A stretch of 64,000 nt of DNA from Chitinimonas arctica (GTDB lineage: Bacteria; Pseudomonadota; Gammaproteobacteria; Burkholderiales; Chitinimonadaceae). Shown in pieces: positions 1 to 8,956 of the stretch; within the stretch, counting starts at the first letter, position 1, and every line of letters starts with the position of its first letter. The stretch covers positions 1,240,001 through 1,304,000 of the forward strand of contig NZ_CP041730.1 of the NCBI RefSeq assembly GCF_007431345.1. Direction: 5' to 3'. A program made the position numbers and the translations under genes. The notes below the pieces were generated by a model. That model worked only from the letters and a program-made list of their open reading frames with translations, ran no database searches and was not told the origin of the DNA.

Positions 1-2
1 CC

Positions 3-65
3 CAAGCCGCCCAGGTAAGGCTGGACGGCAACAAACTCGTGATCGAAGCGCTGGCGCTCGATTGA
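3..65 (+). CDS. minC: MinC septum-site inhibitor, C-terminal end only (partial)
   Basis: Only the last 20 codons are in the window; the frame runs from the left edge to TGA at 63-65 and reads QAAQVRLDGNKLVIEALALD. The assignment rests mainly on position: it ends 26 nt before minD, as in the usual minC-minD-minE order. The tail is compatible with the beta-helical C-terminal domain of MinC, which binds MinD and blocks FtsZ assembly away from midcell. The rest of the gene lies to the left. Confidence 0.75.
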   Translation, partial: QAAQVRLDGNKLVIEALALD

Positions 66-91
66 TTCGTTGAATATTTCAGGGAAAAAAC

Positions 92-901
92 GTGGCAAAA
101 ATCATCGTCGTGACCTCCGGCAAGGGTGGCGTAGGCAAGACCACCACCAGTGCCAGCTTCGCATCCGGCCTCGCGCTACGCGGCAATAAAGTCGCCGTCA
201 TCGACTTCGATGTGGGTCTGCGCAATCTCGACCTCATCATGGGCTGCGAGCGCCGCGTGGTATATGACTTCGTCAATGTGATCCAGGGTGAAGCCAAGCT
301 GAGCCAGGCGCTGATCAAGGATAAGCATTGCGACAATTTGTTCGTCCTGCCCGCTTCGCAAACGCGGGATAAGGAAGCACTGACCCGCGAAGGCGTGGAA
401 AAAGTGTTGAACGAGCTGGCGGCGGACGGCTTCGACTACATTATCTGCGACTCTCCGGCCGGCATCGAAACCGGCGCCCTGCTGGCGCTCTATTTCGCCG
501 ACGAAGCCCTGGTGGTGACCAATCCGGAAGTCTCTTCGGTACGCGATTCGGACCGTATCCTGGGTATTCTGGATGCGAAATCGCGCAAGGCCGAGCAGGG
601 GCAATCCCTCAAGGCCCACCTGCTGATTACCCGCTATGCTCCCAAGCGGGTAGATGCCGGCGAAATGCTGTCGCTGGACGATATCAAGCATCTGCTGCGC
701 ATTCCACTGATCGGCGTCATTCCGGAATCGGAATCCGTCCTGCAGGCTTCCAATAGCGGCACACCGGCCGTTCACCTGGAAGGCTCGGAAGTATCCGAAG
801 CCTACAAGGATGTGGTGGCACGTTTCCTGGGCGAAGATCGCCCATTGCGCTTTATCGAGACGCCCAAGCAAGGCTGGCTCAAGCGCCTGTTCGGAGGGTA
901 A
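92..901 (+). CDS. minD: MinD, septum-site determining ATPase
   Basis: 269 aa, normal for MinD. The deviant Walker A box GKGGVGKT is at residues 10-17 with the signature Lys11 and Lys16. The C terminus WLKRLFGG fits the short amphipathic membrane-targeting helix. MinD binds ATP, dimerises on the inner membrane, recruits MinC, and is released when MinE stimulates ATP hydrolysis. The start is GTG at 92 with AGGGA at 81-85. The downstream minE ATG follows the TAA within 2 nt, so the two are probably translationally coupled. Confidence 0.97.
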   Translation: MAKIIVVTSGKGGVGKTTTSASFASGLALRGNKVAVIDFDVGLRNLDLIMGCERRVVYDFVNVIQGEAKLSQALIKDKHCDNLFVLPASQTRDKEALTREGVEKVLNELAADGFDYIICDSPAGIETGALLALYFADEALVVTNPEVSSVRDSDRILGILDAKSRKAEQGQSLKAHLLITRYAPKRVDAGEMLSLDDIKHLLRIPLIGVIPESESVLQASNSGTPAVHLEGSEVSEAYKDVVARFLGEDRPLRFIETPKQGWLKRLFGG

Positions 902-904
902 GCC

Positions 905-1165
905 ATGTCTTTTCTCGATTATTTGCTTGGCAGCAAGAAGAAGTCGGCGTCGGTGGCGCGCGAAAGGCTGCAGATCATCCTGGCGCATGAACGGGCCGGG
1001 CGTGGCGGACCCGATTACCTGCCTGCCTTGCAGCAGGAGTTGATCGCCGTCATCTCCAAATATGTCTCGGTGGGCCAGGACGACATCAAGGTGTCGCTGG
1101 AACGCCAGGATGACTACGATGTGCTGGAGGTCAATATCGTCCTGCCGGAAACGGTAAAACGGTAG
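905..1165 (+). CDS. minE: MinE, cell-division topological specificity factor
   Basis: 86 aa, the usual size. It has an N-terminal helical anti-MinCD segment and a C-terminal dimerisation domain around the [16 protein letters not shown] region. MinE triggers MinD ATPase activity and drives pole-to-pole oscillation, placing the division site at midcell. It lies directly after minD and before a strong terminator at 1285-1309, so it closes the minCDE unit. Confidence 0.96.
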   Translation: MSFLDYLLGSKKKSASVARERLQIILAHERAGRGGPDYLPALQQELIAVISKYVSVGQDDIKVSLERQDDYDVLEVNIVLPETVKR

Positions 1166-1284
1166 GTTGAAATCCAAAGGTAGCGTCGAGTTGCATTTCC
1201 GGCGGACATAGGCACCCCCTCGTGAAGGCGGGGGGATGGGCGCCAAACGTCGCGTAAATGCAAATAGCGAGGGTCCGTCTTATC

Positions 1285-1309
1285 AAGCCGGGCATCACCC
1301 GGCTTTTTT
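1285..1309 (+). terminator. Rho-independent terminator after minCDE
   Basis: AAGCCGGG (1285-1292) pairs with CCCGGCTT (1298-1305) across a 5-nt loop and runs into a T-tract. It lies downstream of minE and upstream of the kinase-like gene, separating the two transcription units. Confidence 0.85.
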
Positions 1310-1364
1310 GCTGCCATACTCGCCGCCAAAGCCAGCCAGAGAGCGGGATATCACACTGAACACC

Positions 1365-3095
1365 ATGACCGACGAAGCAGAAGTCAATACACACCCCGAG
1401 CGCCCGATCCAGCTCGAAAAATTCCTCAGTCAGCGCGCCACCGAACGCTGGTGCAAACGCCTGTCCGCCGACTATCCAGCCGCCGAATATTGGCTTTGCC
1501 ATGAGGCTCGGATTCTGCAGGGTTTCCAACGTGATCCGCGTTACGCGGCCCGCTTTATCGGGGTGGACCTGGACCGCAATGTATTGATTTCGGAAGCGGC
1601 CGGCCATCCGCTCACGCATTGGCTGGCTACGCCGGTGGGTCAGTTGGAACACCCCTTCCAGCGTTCCAGTGATCTGGTCCGGCTGATCTTGGCGGCCCTG
1701 CGCGCTTTAGCGCATCTCAGCCGGGCCGGCCTGGTACACGGCGGCTTGCGTCCCGACCTGATCGTGCTGCGGCAAAACGATAAATACCAGATCGACTTCG
1801 ATAGCCTCGCGCTAATCGATTTCGGGGTAGCCCGCAACAGCCAGCAGCGGATCGAGAAACCCCTGTTCATCGATCTTGCCAGCCCGGACGCCGCCTACCT
1901 GGCGCCCAGCATGCGCGAGGCCATCCAGCGCGACTGGCAGACCTACGCCAAGCTGGTGGGTGAATCGGGCAAGTCCAGCTGGTATGAACTCTCCGAAACG
2001 GCCCGCCAGCAATACGGCAGCGTGCTGTTGCCCGACCTGGCCATCAATAACCTCGATTGGCGAGTGGACCTGTATGCGCTTGGGCATTGGTTCAAGCAGA
2101 TTTCCCTGCATCGCATCGATTATTTCAAGGATGCCCATCAGGAGATCCTGCCGGCCCTGGTCAAGAAGATGCAAAAACCGGTGCTGCAAGGCGGCTTTAC
2201 CAGCCTGGATGCCTGTATCAAGGCATTCGAGGTATTGGAAGTCGATGATCGCCTGCTCACCATCACCGAAGCTCCGCAGACCAGCGGGGTGTTCACCATG
2301 CAACCGACTCCGGTGCTACACCCTACTTTGGGACTGCGGCCGACGGCCACGGCGCGCGGCGAAGAGGAATTCGCGCCCAGCTCCCTGGGTATGACCCGGC
2401 GGGAAGCCAAGCAGGAAGCACCCAGCGGTCGCGGCCGCTTGCTGGGCATGGGCATAGGCTTGATCGTCGTCGCGGCGGTAGGCGCGGCGCTGCTCAGCTC
2501 CAAGGAGCAGCATGCCAGCCCGGACCAGCCGGCGAGCACAGCGGCCTTGCCTATCGATCCCACCTCGACGGCGCTGGCCGGCTCGACGGCAAGCAATGAA
2601 CAGAACAGCGGCGAGCCCCCCGCCATCGCGCCGGAAAGCAGCGCCATGGCCGGCTTGCAACTGGCCGATCTACGCAAGGCCGCCGAAGGCGGAGACCCCG
2701 CCGCGCAAACCCAACTGGGCTTGCGCTATCGCAAGGGCCAAGGCGTGACGGCGGATAATGTGCAGGCCGTCGCCTGGTATCGGCAGGCGGCCGAGCAAAA
2801 CCATGCGGAAGCCCAGGCCTATCTGGGATTTATGTATATGACCGGCCGCGGCGTGAAAAAGGACTTCGCCGAGGCGGTACGCTATTCGCGGCTGTCCGCC
2901 GAACAGGGCAATGGCACCGGCCAGTACAACCTGGCCCTGCTCTACCTGGCTGGGCGCGGCGTCGCCTTGGACAAGCTCGAAGCCTACCGTTGGATGAAGA
3001 AAGCGGCGGAGCAGGACAACAGCGCCCGCGCGCGCTTGGCGGAGCTGAGGCAGATGCTGAGTCCGACGCAGTTGGCGGCGGTGGATAAATCCTAG
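1365..3095 (+). CDS. Kinase-like membrane protein with C-terminal Sel1 repeats
   Basis: 576 aa from ATG 1365. The frame is open further upstream, but that part overlaps the minCDE terminator, so the later ATG is chosen. Residues about 30-290 resemble a eukaryotic-type Ser/Thr kinase fold with a DFG motif at 152. The expected HRD...N catalytic loop reads H125-G-G-L-R-P-D-L, so the catalytic Asp and the Mg-binding Asn are both replaced; no clear glycine loop is seen. One hydrophobic segment (about 360-380) probably crosses the inner membrane. About 433-560 hold three Sel1/TPR-like repeats, probably periplasmic. The family is known for scaffolding and signalling; a pseudokinase scaffold is my inference. 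Confidence 0.75.
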   Translation: MTDEAEVNTHPERPIQLEKFLSQRATERWCKRLSADYPAAEYWLCHEARILQGFQRDPRYAARFIGVDLDRNVLISEAAGHPLTHWLATPVGQLEHPFQRSSDLVRLILAALRALAHLSRAGLVHGGLRPDLIVLRQNDKYQIDFDSLALIDFGVARNSQQRIEKPLFIDLASPDAAYLAPSMREAIQRDWQTYAKLVGESGKSSWYELSETARQQYGSVLLPDLAINNLDWRVDLYALGHWFKQISLHRIDYFKDAHQEILPALVKKMQKPVLQGGFTSLDACIKAFEVLEVDDRLLTITEAPQTSGVFTMQPTPVLHPTLGLRPTATARGEEEFAPSSLGMTRREAKQEAPSGRGRLLGMGIGLIVVAAVGAALLSSKEQHASPDQPASTAALPIDPTSTALAGSTASNEQNSGEPPAIAPESSAMAGLQLADLRKAAEGGDPAAQTQLGLRYRKGQGVTADNVQAVAWYRQAAEQNHAEAQAYLGFMYMTGRGVKKDFAEAVRYSRLSAEQGNGTGQYNLALLYLAGRGVALDKLEAYRWMKKAAEQDNSARARLAELRQMLSPTQLAAVDKS

Positions 3096-3143
3096 CGGGC
3101 GTAAACTGCAAGTACGCACACCGATGGAGTAGGAGCGAAGCGG

Positions 3144-4388
3144 TTATGGGTTTTGACATGGCGTAGCGGCCGCCCCCAGGAGCAAACCCTGCCTGATGCG
3201 TTGGGTCCAGCCAGCGGCCCAGGCAGGCAATTCACTTGCCGGCATCGGCGGCGAGATGAAGTAGCCTTGCGCCAGATCGCATCCGGTCTGCCTGAGAAAA
3301 TCCCAATCATCCCGGCTCTCCACTCCCTCGGCTACCACCTCCATGCGCAGCTGCTTTGCCAGGCTTACGCTGGCGAGATAAATCGCGCGAATCGTCTCAT
3401 TGGCATGCACGCCATTCACAAAACTCTTGTCGATCTTGAGCTCGTCGAATGGGATGTCGCGCAGCTGCGCCAAGGAGGAATGGCCGGTCCCGAAGTCATC
3501 GATCGAGAGCCGGAAGCGCTTCAGGCGCAGCCGGGTCAGGATTTCGAGCGAGGCCCGCTGATCTTTCATCAACTTGCTTTCCGTCACCTCCAGCACCACG
3601 TCTTGTGGCCTGACGATGGCCAGCATCGCTTGCTCCGACACGAAAGACGGGAAGTCGAGCGAGGTCAGATTATCCATCGAGACATTGATGGCGATTTTCA
3701 GCCGCAGTCCTATCTCCTGCCACCGTTTGGCTTGTGTCAGCGCAGCCTGGAGCACCACTCGCGTCAGCTCGTCTATCAAGCCGTGCTCCTCGGCAACGCC
3801 GACAAACTGATCGGGGAATACCATGCCGTCGACGGGGTGGCGCCAGCGCACCAAGGTCTCTACGCCAACCAGTTCACCGATCGAAAGGCTCACCTTGGGC
3901 TGGTAGTAGTTGATCAATTCATCCTTCGATAGGGCAACACGCAACTCGTCCGCACTATAAATCTTGGCGGCCGGCACGTGCTGAGTGCCGACGCGGTGGA
4001 GTTGCTTATCCAGCAACATGGCCAGCGCTTGAGGAAAAACCGGCTTGTGCAAGCAGCCCAACACCGAAATACCGTGTGAGTGCACCAGCATCTCGACCGA
4101 TTGCAGTACTCGCTCATCCTCCTTGCTGACCAGGACCAGGCTGCCGGCATAGCCGTGCTCGACCAGTTTGCGCACAAACTCGATCCCATCCATGTGCGGC
4201 ATATTCAGGTCGCACAGGATCACATCGGGCCGACCTTTATCGCTGTCCACCCAAGCCAGGGCCGACTCCCCATCGCCACAAGTGACGACCTGCGTAAAAC
4301 CCTGGTTGGTCAGTACGCGCGCCAGCAATTTAAGGGTAAATGGCTCGTCGTCGAGCACAAGTACTTTGATGTCTGATTTCTGCTTCAT
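3144..4388 (-). CDS. Receiver-EAL response regulator, c-di-GMP phosphodiesterase
   Basis: 414 aa. An N-terminal receiver domain has DD near residue 13 and the phospho-acceptor Asp60 in DVILCD. The EAL domain covers about 145-400. The signature is ETL rather than EAL, but the first metal-binding Glu is kept. INVS, EVTES, DDFGTG, LKIDKS and EGVE are also present, so the enzyme should hydrolyse c-di-GMP to pGpG. It is the last gene of a minus-strand signalling cassette, 132 nt after the large hybrid kinase, which is its obvious candidate phosphodonor. No membrane segment is visible. Confidence 0.93.
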   Translation of the reverse strand: MKQKSDIKVLVLDDEPFTLKLLARVLTNQGFTQVVTCGDGESALAWVDSDKGRPDVILCDLNMPHMDGIEFVRKLVEHGYAGSLVLVSKEDERVLQSVEMLVHSHGISVLGCLHKPVFPQALAMLLDKQLHRVGTQHVPAAKIYSADELRVALSKDELINYYQPKVSLSIGELVGVETLVRWRHPVDGMVFPDQFVGVAEEHGLIDELTRVVLQAALTQAKRWQEIGLRLKIAINVSMDNLTSLDFPSFVSEQAMLAIVRPQDVVLEVTESKLMKDQRASLEILTRLRLKRFRLSIDDFGTGHSSLAQLRDIPFDELKIDKSFVNGVHANETIRAIYLASVSLAKQLRMEVVAEGVESRDDWDFLRQTGCDLAQGYFISPPMPASELPAWAAGWTQRIRQGLLLGAAATPCQNP

Positions 4389-4520
4389 GCTTTCAACGCT
4401 CCAACGGTCGGCTAGCCTGGTCCGGTAGCCAACAAAGACGGATGATTGCCGACATGAACTCAGTAGCCGGATAGCTACACCGGTTGCGACGGCGGTATTG
4501 CTCGTGCGGCTGCATTGCCG

Positions 4521-7500
4521 TCAGTAGAGGTGCTGCACCGGATGCAAAGCAGGACCGGCGTCCAGGTAGGCATATACCTTTTCGAGCTCAAGCTCGAACA
4601 GCGGCAATAACACCGCCACCGCTTCGGTACTGCCGGCATCGCAGGCTACCTCGATCTGTACGCATAGCTCTCCGAGCACCACCGCACCGACACTTCGGGC
4701 GGCAGCCTTCAATTTGTGGGCTTGCTCACTGGCCTGTGCCAAGTGTTGCTTGGCACAGGCTATCTTTAATGCCTGCGCAATGACAATGGCAGCGGCCCTG
4801 AAATCCGTCAGGAATTCCAGGAGCACGGCCGGATCGTCGCCGACCAGGCTGGCCAGTACCCGCACATCCGCCGCCGGGGCTTCGGCGGCAATGGGGGGGG
4901 GCTGTAGCAAGGGGACAACCGGGACAGCGGGTAGCCACGTGGCAAGGATTGCCTGCAAATCCGTCAACCGCACCGGCTTGCTCAGATAATCGTCCATACC
5001 GGCAGCCCGGCAGCGATCGGCTTCATCCTTAAGCGCATTGGCGGTGAGTGCCACAATGGGGCGGCGACAGGTGTCATCGTCCAGCGCCCGAATCTTGGTA
5101 GCGAGTTCGTAGCCATCCATTTCAGGCATATGCAAGTCGGTCAGCAAAAGCGCGTAATTCCTGCTTTGCCAACATTCGAGCGCGATGCGTCCCGTAGCGG
5201 CAACATCCGCAGCAAAGCCGAGCAAGGCCAACTGGCGCAAGATCACCTTCTGATTGGTCTCATTGTCCTCAGCCACCAGGATAAGCCGGCCCTGGCGAAG
5301 CGCGTCGCCATGCGCAGGGGGGCTGAATGCCTCCTCCTTCTGGCAGGGCGGCTTCGCCTGCTGCGACACTGCCTTTTCGGCAACCCTGCCCGCCACCGAT
5401 GCCACGGCATGCAGCAATCGGCGGTAGGTAAGGACATTGCCGTCCAACCGTACCTGGTCCGGGAACTGGTCCGGCAGGGCATGATGTGCGCCACGCGCAA
5501 TGGTGATCCTACGAATGTCCTGCGCCGGATTCTGCAAGCGCATGGCGGCATGATCGTGTTGCGACGAAGGGATATCCGCATCATCGACGACCCATATCCA
5601 GCACCCGGCCGGCAGCCGTGCCTGCAAGCGCTGTGCCTCGACCAGCGTGGCGGACCGTTCTACGCGCGCGCCGCCATGGGATAGATAGGTAGCGATATGC
5701 GCGGCTTGGCTGCTCGCACCGCCCACCACCAGGCAGGCCAGCCCTGCCACTTCAGAGACCGGGTTGCTTGCATTCGCCTCGTCGGCCGGTATCTCGAACC
5801 GCAGGTTCACCGTGAAGGCGGCACCCTGCCCCGCCCTGCTATGCAGGGTTAAGTCGCCCTTCATCAGCTCCACCAAGCGGCGTGAAATCACCAGTCCCAG
5901 TCCGGTCCCGCCAAGACGCCGGGTCGTCGAGGTATCGGCCTGGCTGAATGCGGAGACCAGGCGTGCCTGCGTCTCCTCATCCATCCCTATCCCGTTGTCG
6001 CGCACCTGCACGGTGAGCGCCAGGTGTGTCGCGCTCCGCTCGGTGGGCACCATGCTGACTTCCACCTGTCCGCATTGTTCGCGGCCGCTGGAGAATTTGA
6101 TGGCATTCCCGACCAGGTTCAACAACACCTGGCGCAAGCGCAAGCCATCGCCCAGGACGGTGGCGGGCAGCGTGGGATCGACAAACAATGCCAATTCCAC
6201 GCTCTTTCTGGCTGCCAAGGGCGCCAGCATGGCGCAGGCCTTCTCAACCACCTCGGTCACCGAGATGGGGCTGGACTCAATTTCCAGGCGGCCGGCTTCT
6301 ATCTTGGAAAAATCGAGAATGTCGTCGATGATCGTTAGCAGGGAATAGGCCGAATCGCGGATCAGATCGACCATCTCCGTTTGGTAGTCTTGCAGGCAGG
6401 TCTGCTGCAAGATATCCACCATGCCGATCACCCCATTCATCGGCGTGCGAATCTCATGGCTCATGGTGGCCAGAAAGCTGGACTTGGCCTGGCTGGCCAA
6501 ATTTGCCTCATTGCGGGCCTGTTCCAGATCAGCGGTACGATCGAGGACCCGTTGCTCCAATTTGACGGTGAGATCCAGAATTTCCAGTTCGGCCCGCTTT
6601 TGCTCGGTGATGTCCTCACCGATGCTGGCCGTACCGATCACGTCGCCCACGCCTGAGCGGAGTACCGAACTGTTCCAGCGTATCAGACGCCGCTCCCCGG
6701 CCCGGGTGAGTATCTCGTTCTCGTGATGCGATGCCTCAGGCAGATTGGCGAGCAGCGTCATGAAGACCTGCCTCATGTCGCCAAGCGCCGATGGCGCGAA
6801 CAGCTCGAACCAGTCGGCGCCGATCACCTCCTCCCGCTGCCAGCCCGTTACGCGTAGCAAGTAGTCGTTGCAATAGGTAATCCGGGACTCGAGATCCAGC
6901 ATCACGGAAACGAGTTGCACACTACCGAGCAGGTCGCGGAAGCGGCGCTCGCTCTCACGCAGCGCCTGCGAGGCCAACATCTGTTCGGTAACATCTTCGG
7001 CCACGCCGCAGATGCGTATCATCTTGCCGGCATCGTCGCGAACCGGATAACCCTTGGTTTTTACCCAGCGAATGGAGCCGTCCGGCCTTACTACCCTGTA
7101 TTCGAATTCATAGGATCCGGCCGCCATGCCTTGCTTATACTTCTCGTAGGTCGCTGCCCGGTCATCGGGATGGAGTGCTTCGATCCACGACCCAGGGCAG
7201 GCGTACAGGCTTTCGCAGCTGCGGCCCCAGATATCCTGGTAGGCGGGGCTGACATACAGCACGCTGTTGCTGTCCGCTTCAATCAGATAAAACACATCGC
7301 GGATGTTTTCGGCCATTTGGCGGAAGCGCAATTCGCTGGCTTCCAGACTTTCCTTGGCCTGCCGCTCTGCCGTCACATCCAGGTACATGACCACCGCGCC
7401 ATTCGAACCATCGTCCGCCAGCGGGGATACCATCAACAGGAACCAACGCCGTTCGCTGGGTAAGTGACTAGGATATTCAATGGCGAAGTGCTTGACCTCT

Positions 7501-8576
7501 CCCGCCAGCACCGAACGAATACCGGCCGCCACCTTTTGCGCCACAGCGGCTTCATTGCCTTTTGCGCTGTCGCAACTAGCCAGGTAGTTCAGCCCGATCC
7601 CGTAGGTCTGGCCTTGCAGCAGGTTTGTGCTGGCAACCCGGCGCCATGCCTCGTTCACCGAGACGATGGTCCCTTGCGTATCGAGCAAGGCAATATTGGC
7701 GGGTAGCGCATTGAGAATGGCGACCTGGGTGGCTGCCTCGCTCAGGCGCAGTTGGGTCAGGCGATAGAGTTGCTGTTCAGCGGCTTTGCGCTCGGTGATA
7801 TCGCGCAATACGCCGACGATGATCAATTGCGTGCCAAAGCGTTGCGCCTGGCACCGCAACTCCACTTCCAGGCGGGAACCATCCTTGCGCCGTATTTCGA
7901 TTTCGGTCAGATCGTTGCCAAGGTTATCCGCGATGATCGAGTCATACACACGCTCCAGCTCTTCCAGCGTGGCAAAACCTATTTGTTCCGGGCCTTGCCT
8001 GAGCAATTCTTCGCGCGTATAGCCGAGCATATTGCAGGCGGTGGCGTTGGCCTCGATAAAGCGCATGGTGCCGCGATCGATCAGAAAGATGGCATCCGCC
8101 GTGGTATCCAGCGCGGAACGGAAGCGCTGCAAATCGGCGGTACGCGCCAGTACCTGCTGCTCCAGGATGACGTTATGGTTCTGCAAGAAATCGTTGTATG
8201 ACTTCAATCGCAGTAGATTGCGGACCCTGAGCCGCAACTCGGCCCGGTCGATGGGCTTGGTCAAGAATTCTTCCGCACCGGCATCCAGACCCGCCATGTG
8301 GGCGCGGCGATCGATTTGCGCGGTCACCATGATGATGGGGATGCTGGCGGTGGCCGGATTGGCCTTGAGCAGGCCGGCCAACTGGTAACCATCCATGCCT
8401 GGCATCACGATGTCGAGCAGGATCAAATCCGGTGGGCACTGCTTGATTTCCGCCAATGCGGCTTCACCGCTGGTGGCGCAGCTGGTCACATAGCCTTCCG
8501 ATCGCAGCATCGCTTCAACCAACCTGCAATTGCGGACTTCATCGTCAACGACCAGGATGATGGCTGGGCTAGTCAT
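4521..8576 (-). CDS. Hybrid sensor histidine kinase, REC-PAS(4)-HisKA-HATPase-REC-REC-Hpt
   Basis: 1,351 aa and soluble. In order: receiver (Asp55), four PAS domains (about 150-265, 285-410, 415-540, 545-660), HisKA with His707 in ATMSHEIRTP, and HATPase with N, G1 (DNGIGM) and G2 (GGTGLGL) boxes. Then come a degenerate receiver-like segment (about 945-1060) without a clear acceptor, a good receiver with Asp1147, and an Hpt domain with His1287 in AHKLKAA. This is a BarA/EvgS-type phosphorelay in one chain, except for the added N-terminal receiver. The start ATG overlaps the stop of the upstream single receiver (ATGA), so the genes are coupled. The Hpt could feed the receiver-EAL protein downstream. 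Confidence 0.94.
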   Translation of the reverse strand: MTSPAIILVVDDEVRNCRLVEAMLRSEGYVTSCATSGEAALAEIKQCPPDLILLDIVMPGMDGYQLAGLLKANPATASIPIIMVTAQIDRRAHMAGLDAGAEEFLTKPIDRAELRLRVRNLLRLKSYNDFLQNHNVILEQQVLARTADLQRFRSALDTTADAIFLIDRGTMRFIEANATACNMLGYTREELLRQGPEQIGFATLEELERVYDSIIADNLGNDLTEIEIRRKDGSRLEVELRCQAQRFGTQLIIVGVLRDITERKAAEQQLYRLTQLRLSEAATQVAILNALPANIALLDTQGTIVSVNEAWRRVASTNLLQGQTYGIGLNYLASCDSAKGNEAAVAQKVAAGIRSVLAGEVKHFAIEYPSHLPSERRWFLLMVSPLADDGSNGAVVMYLDVTAERQAKESLEASELRFRQMAENIRDVFYLIEADSNSVLYVSPAYQDIWGRSCESLYACPGSWIEALHPDDRAATYEKYKQGMAAGSYEFEYRVVRPDGSIRWVKTKGYPVRDDAGKMIRICGVAEDVTEQMLASQALRESERRFRDLLGSVQLVSVMLDLESRITYCNDYLLRVTGWQREEVIGADWFELFAPSALGDMRQVFMTLLANLPEASHHENEILTRAGERRLIRWNSSVLRSGVGDVIGTASIGEDITEQKRAELEILDLTVKLEQRVLDRTADLEQARNEANLASQAKSSFLATMSHEIRTPMNGVIGMVDILQQTCLQDYQTEMVDLIRDSAYSLLTIIDDILDFSKIEAGRLEIESSPISVTEVVEKACAMLAPLAARKSVELALFVDPTLPATVLGDGLRLRQVLLNLVGNAIKFSSGREQCGQVEVSMVPTERSATHLALTVQVRDNGIGMDEETQARLVSAFSQADTSTTRRLGGTGLGLVISRRLVELMKGDLTLHSRAGQGAAFTVNLRFEIPADEANASNPVSEVAGLACLVVGGASSQAAHIATYLSHGGARVERSATLVEAQRLQARLPAGCWIWVVDDADIPSSQHDHAAMRLQNPAQDIRRITIARGAHHALPDQFPDQVRLDGNVLTYRRLLHAVASVAGRVAEKAVSQQAKPPCQKEEAFSPPAHGDALRQGRLILVAEDNETNQKVILRQLALLGFAADVAATGRIALECWQSRNYALLLTDLHMPEMDGYELATKIRALDDDTCRRPIVALTANALKDEADRCRAAGMDDYLSKPVRLTDLQAILATWLPAVPVVPLLQPPPIAAEAPAADVRVLASLVGDDPAVLLEFLTDFRAAAIVIAQALKIACAKQHLAQASEQAHKLKAAARSVGAVVLGELCVQIEVACDAGSTEAVAVLLPLFELELEKVYAYLDAGPALHPVQHLY

Positions 8577-8956
8577 GGTGGCGGGATGTCCGTTTTAAGG
8601 AGGAGGGCATCGATCACCGCGTACAGATCGGCGTACCGCAGTGGTTTGGCCAGGTAGGCATCACAGCCAGCCAACCTGGTTTTCTCCCTATCTTCCTTCA
8701 TCGCCATGGCAGTCAGTGCCACGACGGGTATACCGGCCGTGACCGGATCGTGTTTCAACTCGGCGGTTGCGGCCAGCCCATCCATACCGGGCAATTGGAT
8801 GTCCAGCAGGATCAGGTCGGGCAGTTCCCTGCGCGCTTGGACCAAACCTTCTTCGGCATCCGTCGCGCATAGCACCGTATGGCCGGCGGTTTTCAATAGC
8901 AGACAGGCCAGCTTCATATTCGCCGGGTTGTCTTCAATCACTAATACTTTGGTCAT
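8573..8956 (-). CDS. Single-domain response regulator (CheY/DivK-like)
   Basis: 127 aa from the ATG at 8956; an ATG six codons further upstream (8974) is possible but has no better ribosome site. It is one receiver domain with the acidic pair ED near the start, acceptor Asp in LLLDIQLPG, the Thr switch in VVALTAMAM and the conserved Lys in YLAKPL. There is no output domain, so it acts by phosphotransfer or protein contact. It overlaps both neighbours (23 nt with the upstream kinase, 4 nt with the downstream one). Confidence 0.93.
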   Translation of the reverse strand: MTKVLVIEDNPANMKLACLLLKTAGHTVLCATDAEEGLVQARRELPDLILLDIQLPGMDGLAATAELKHDPVTAGIPVVALTAMAMKEDREKTRLAGCDAYLAKPLRYADLYAVIDALLLKTDIPPP

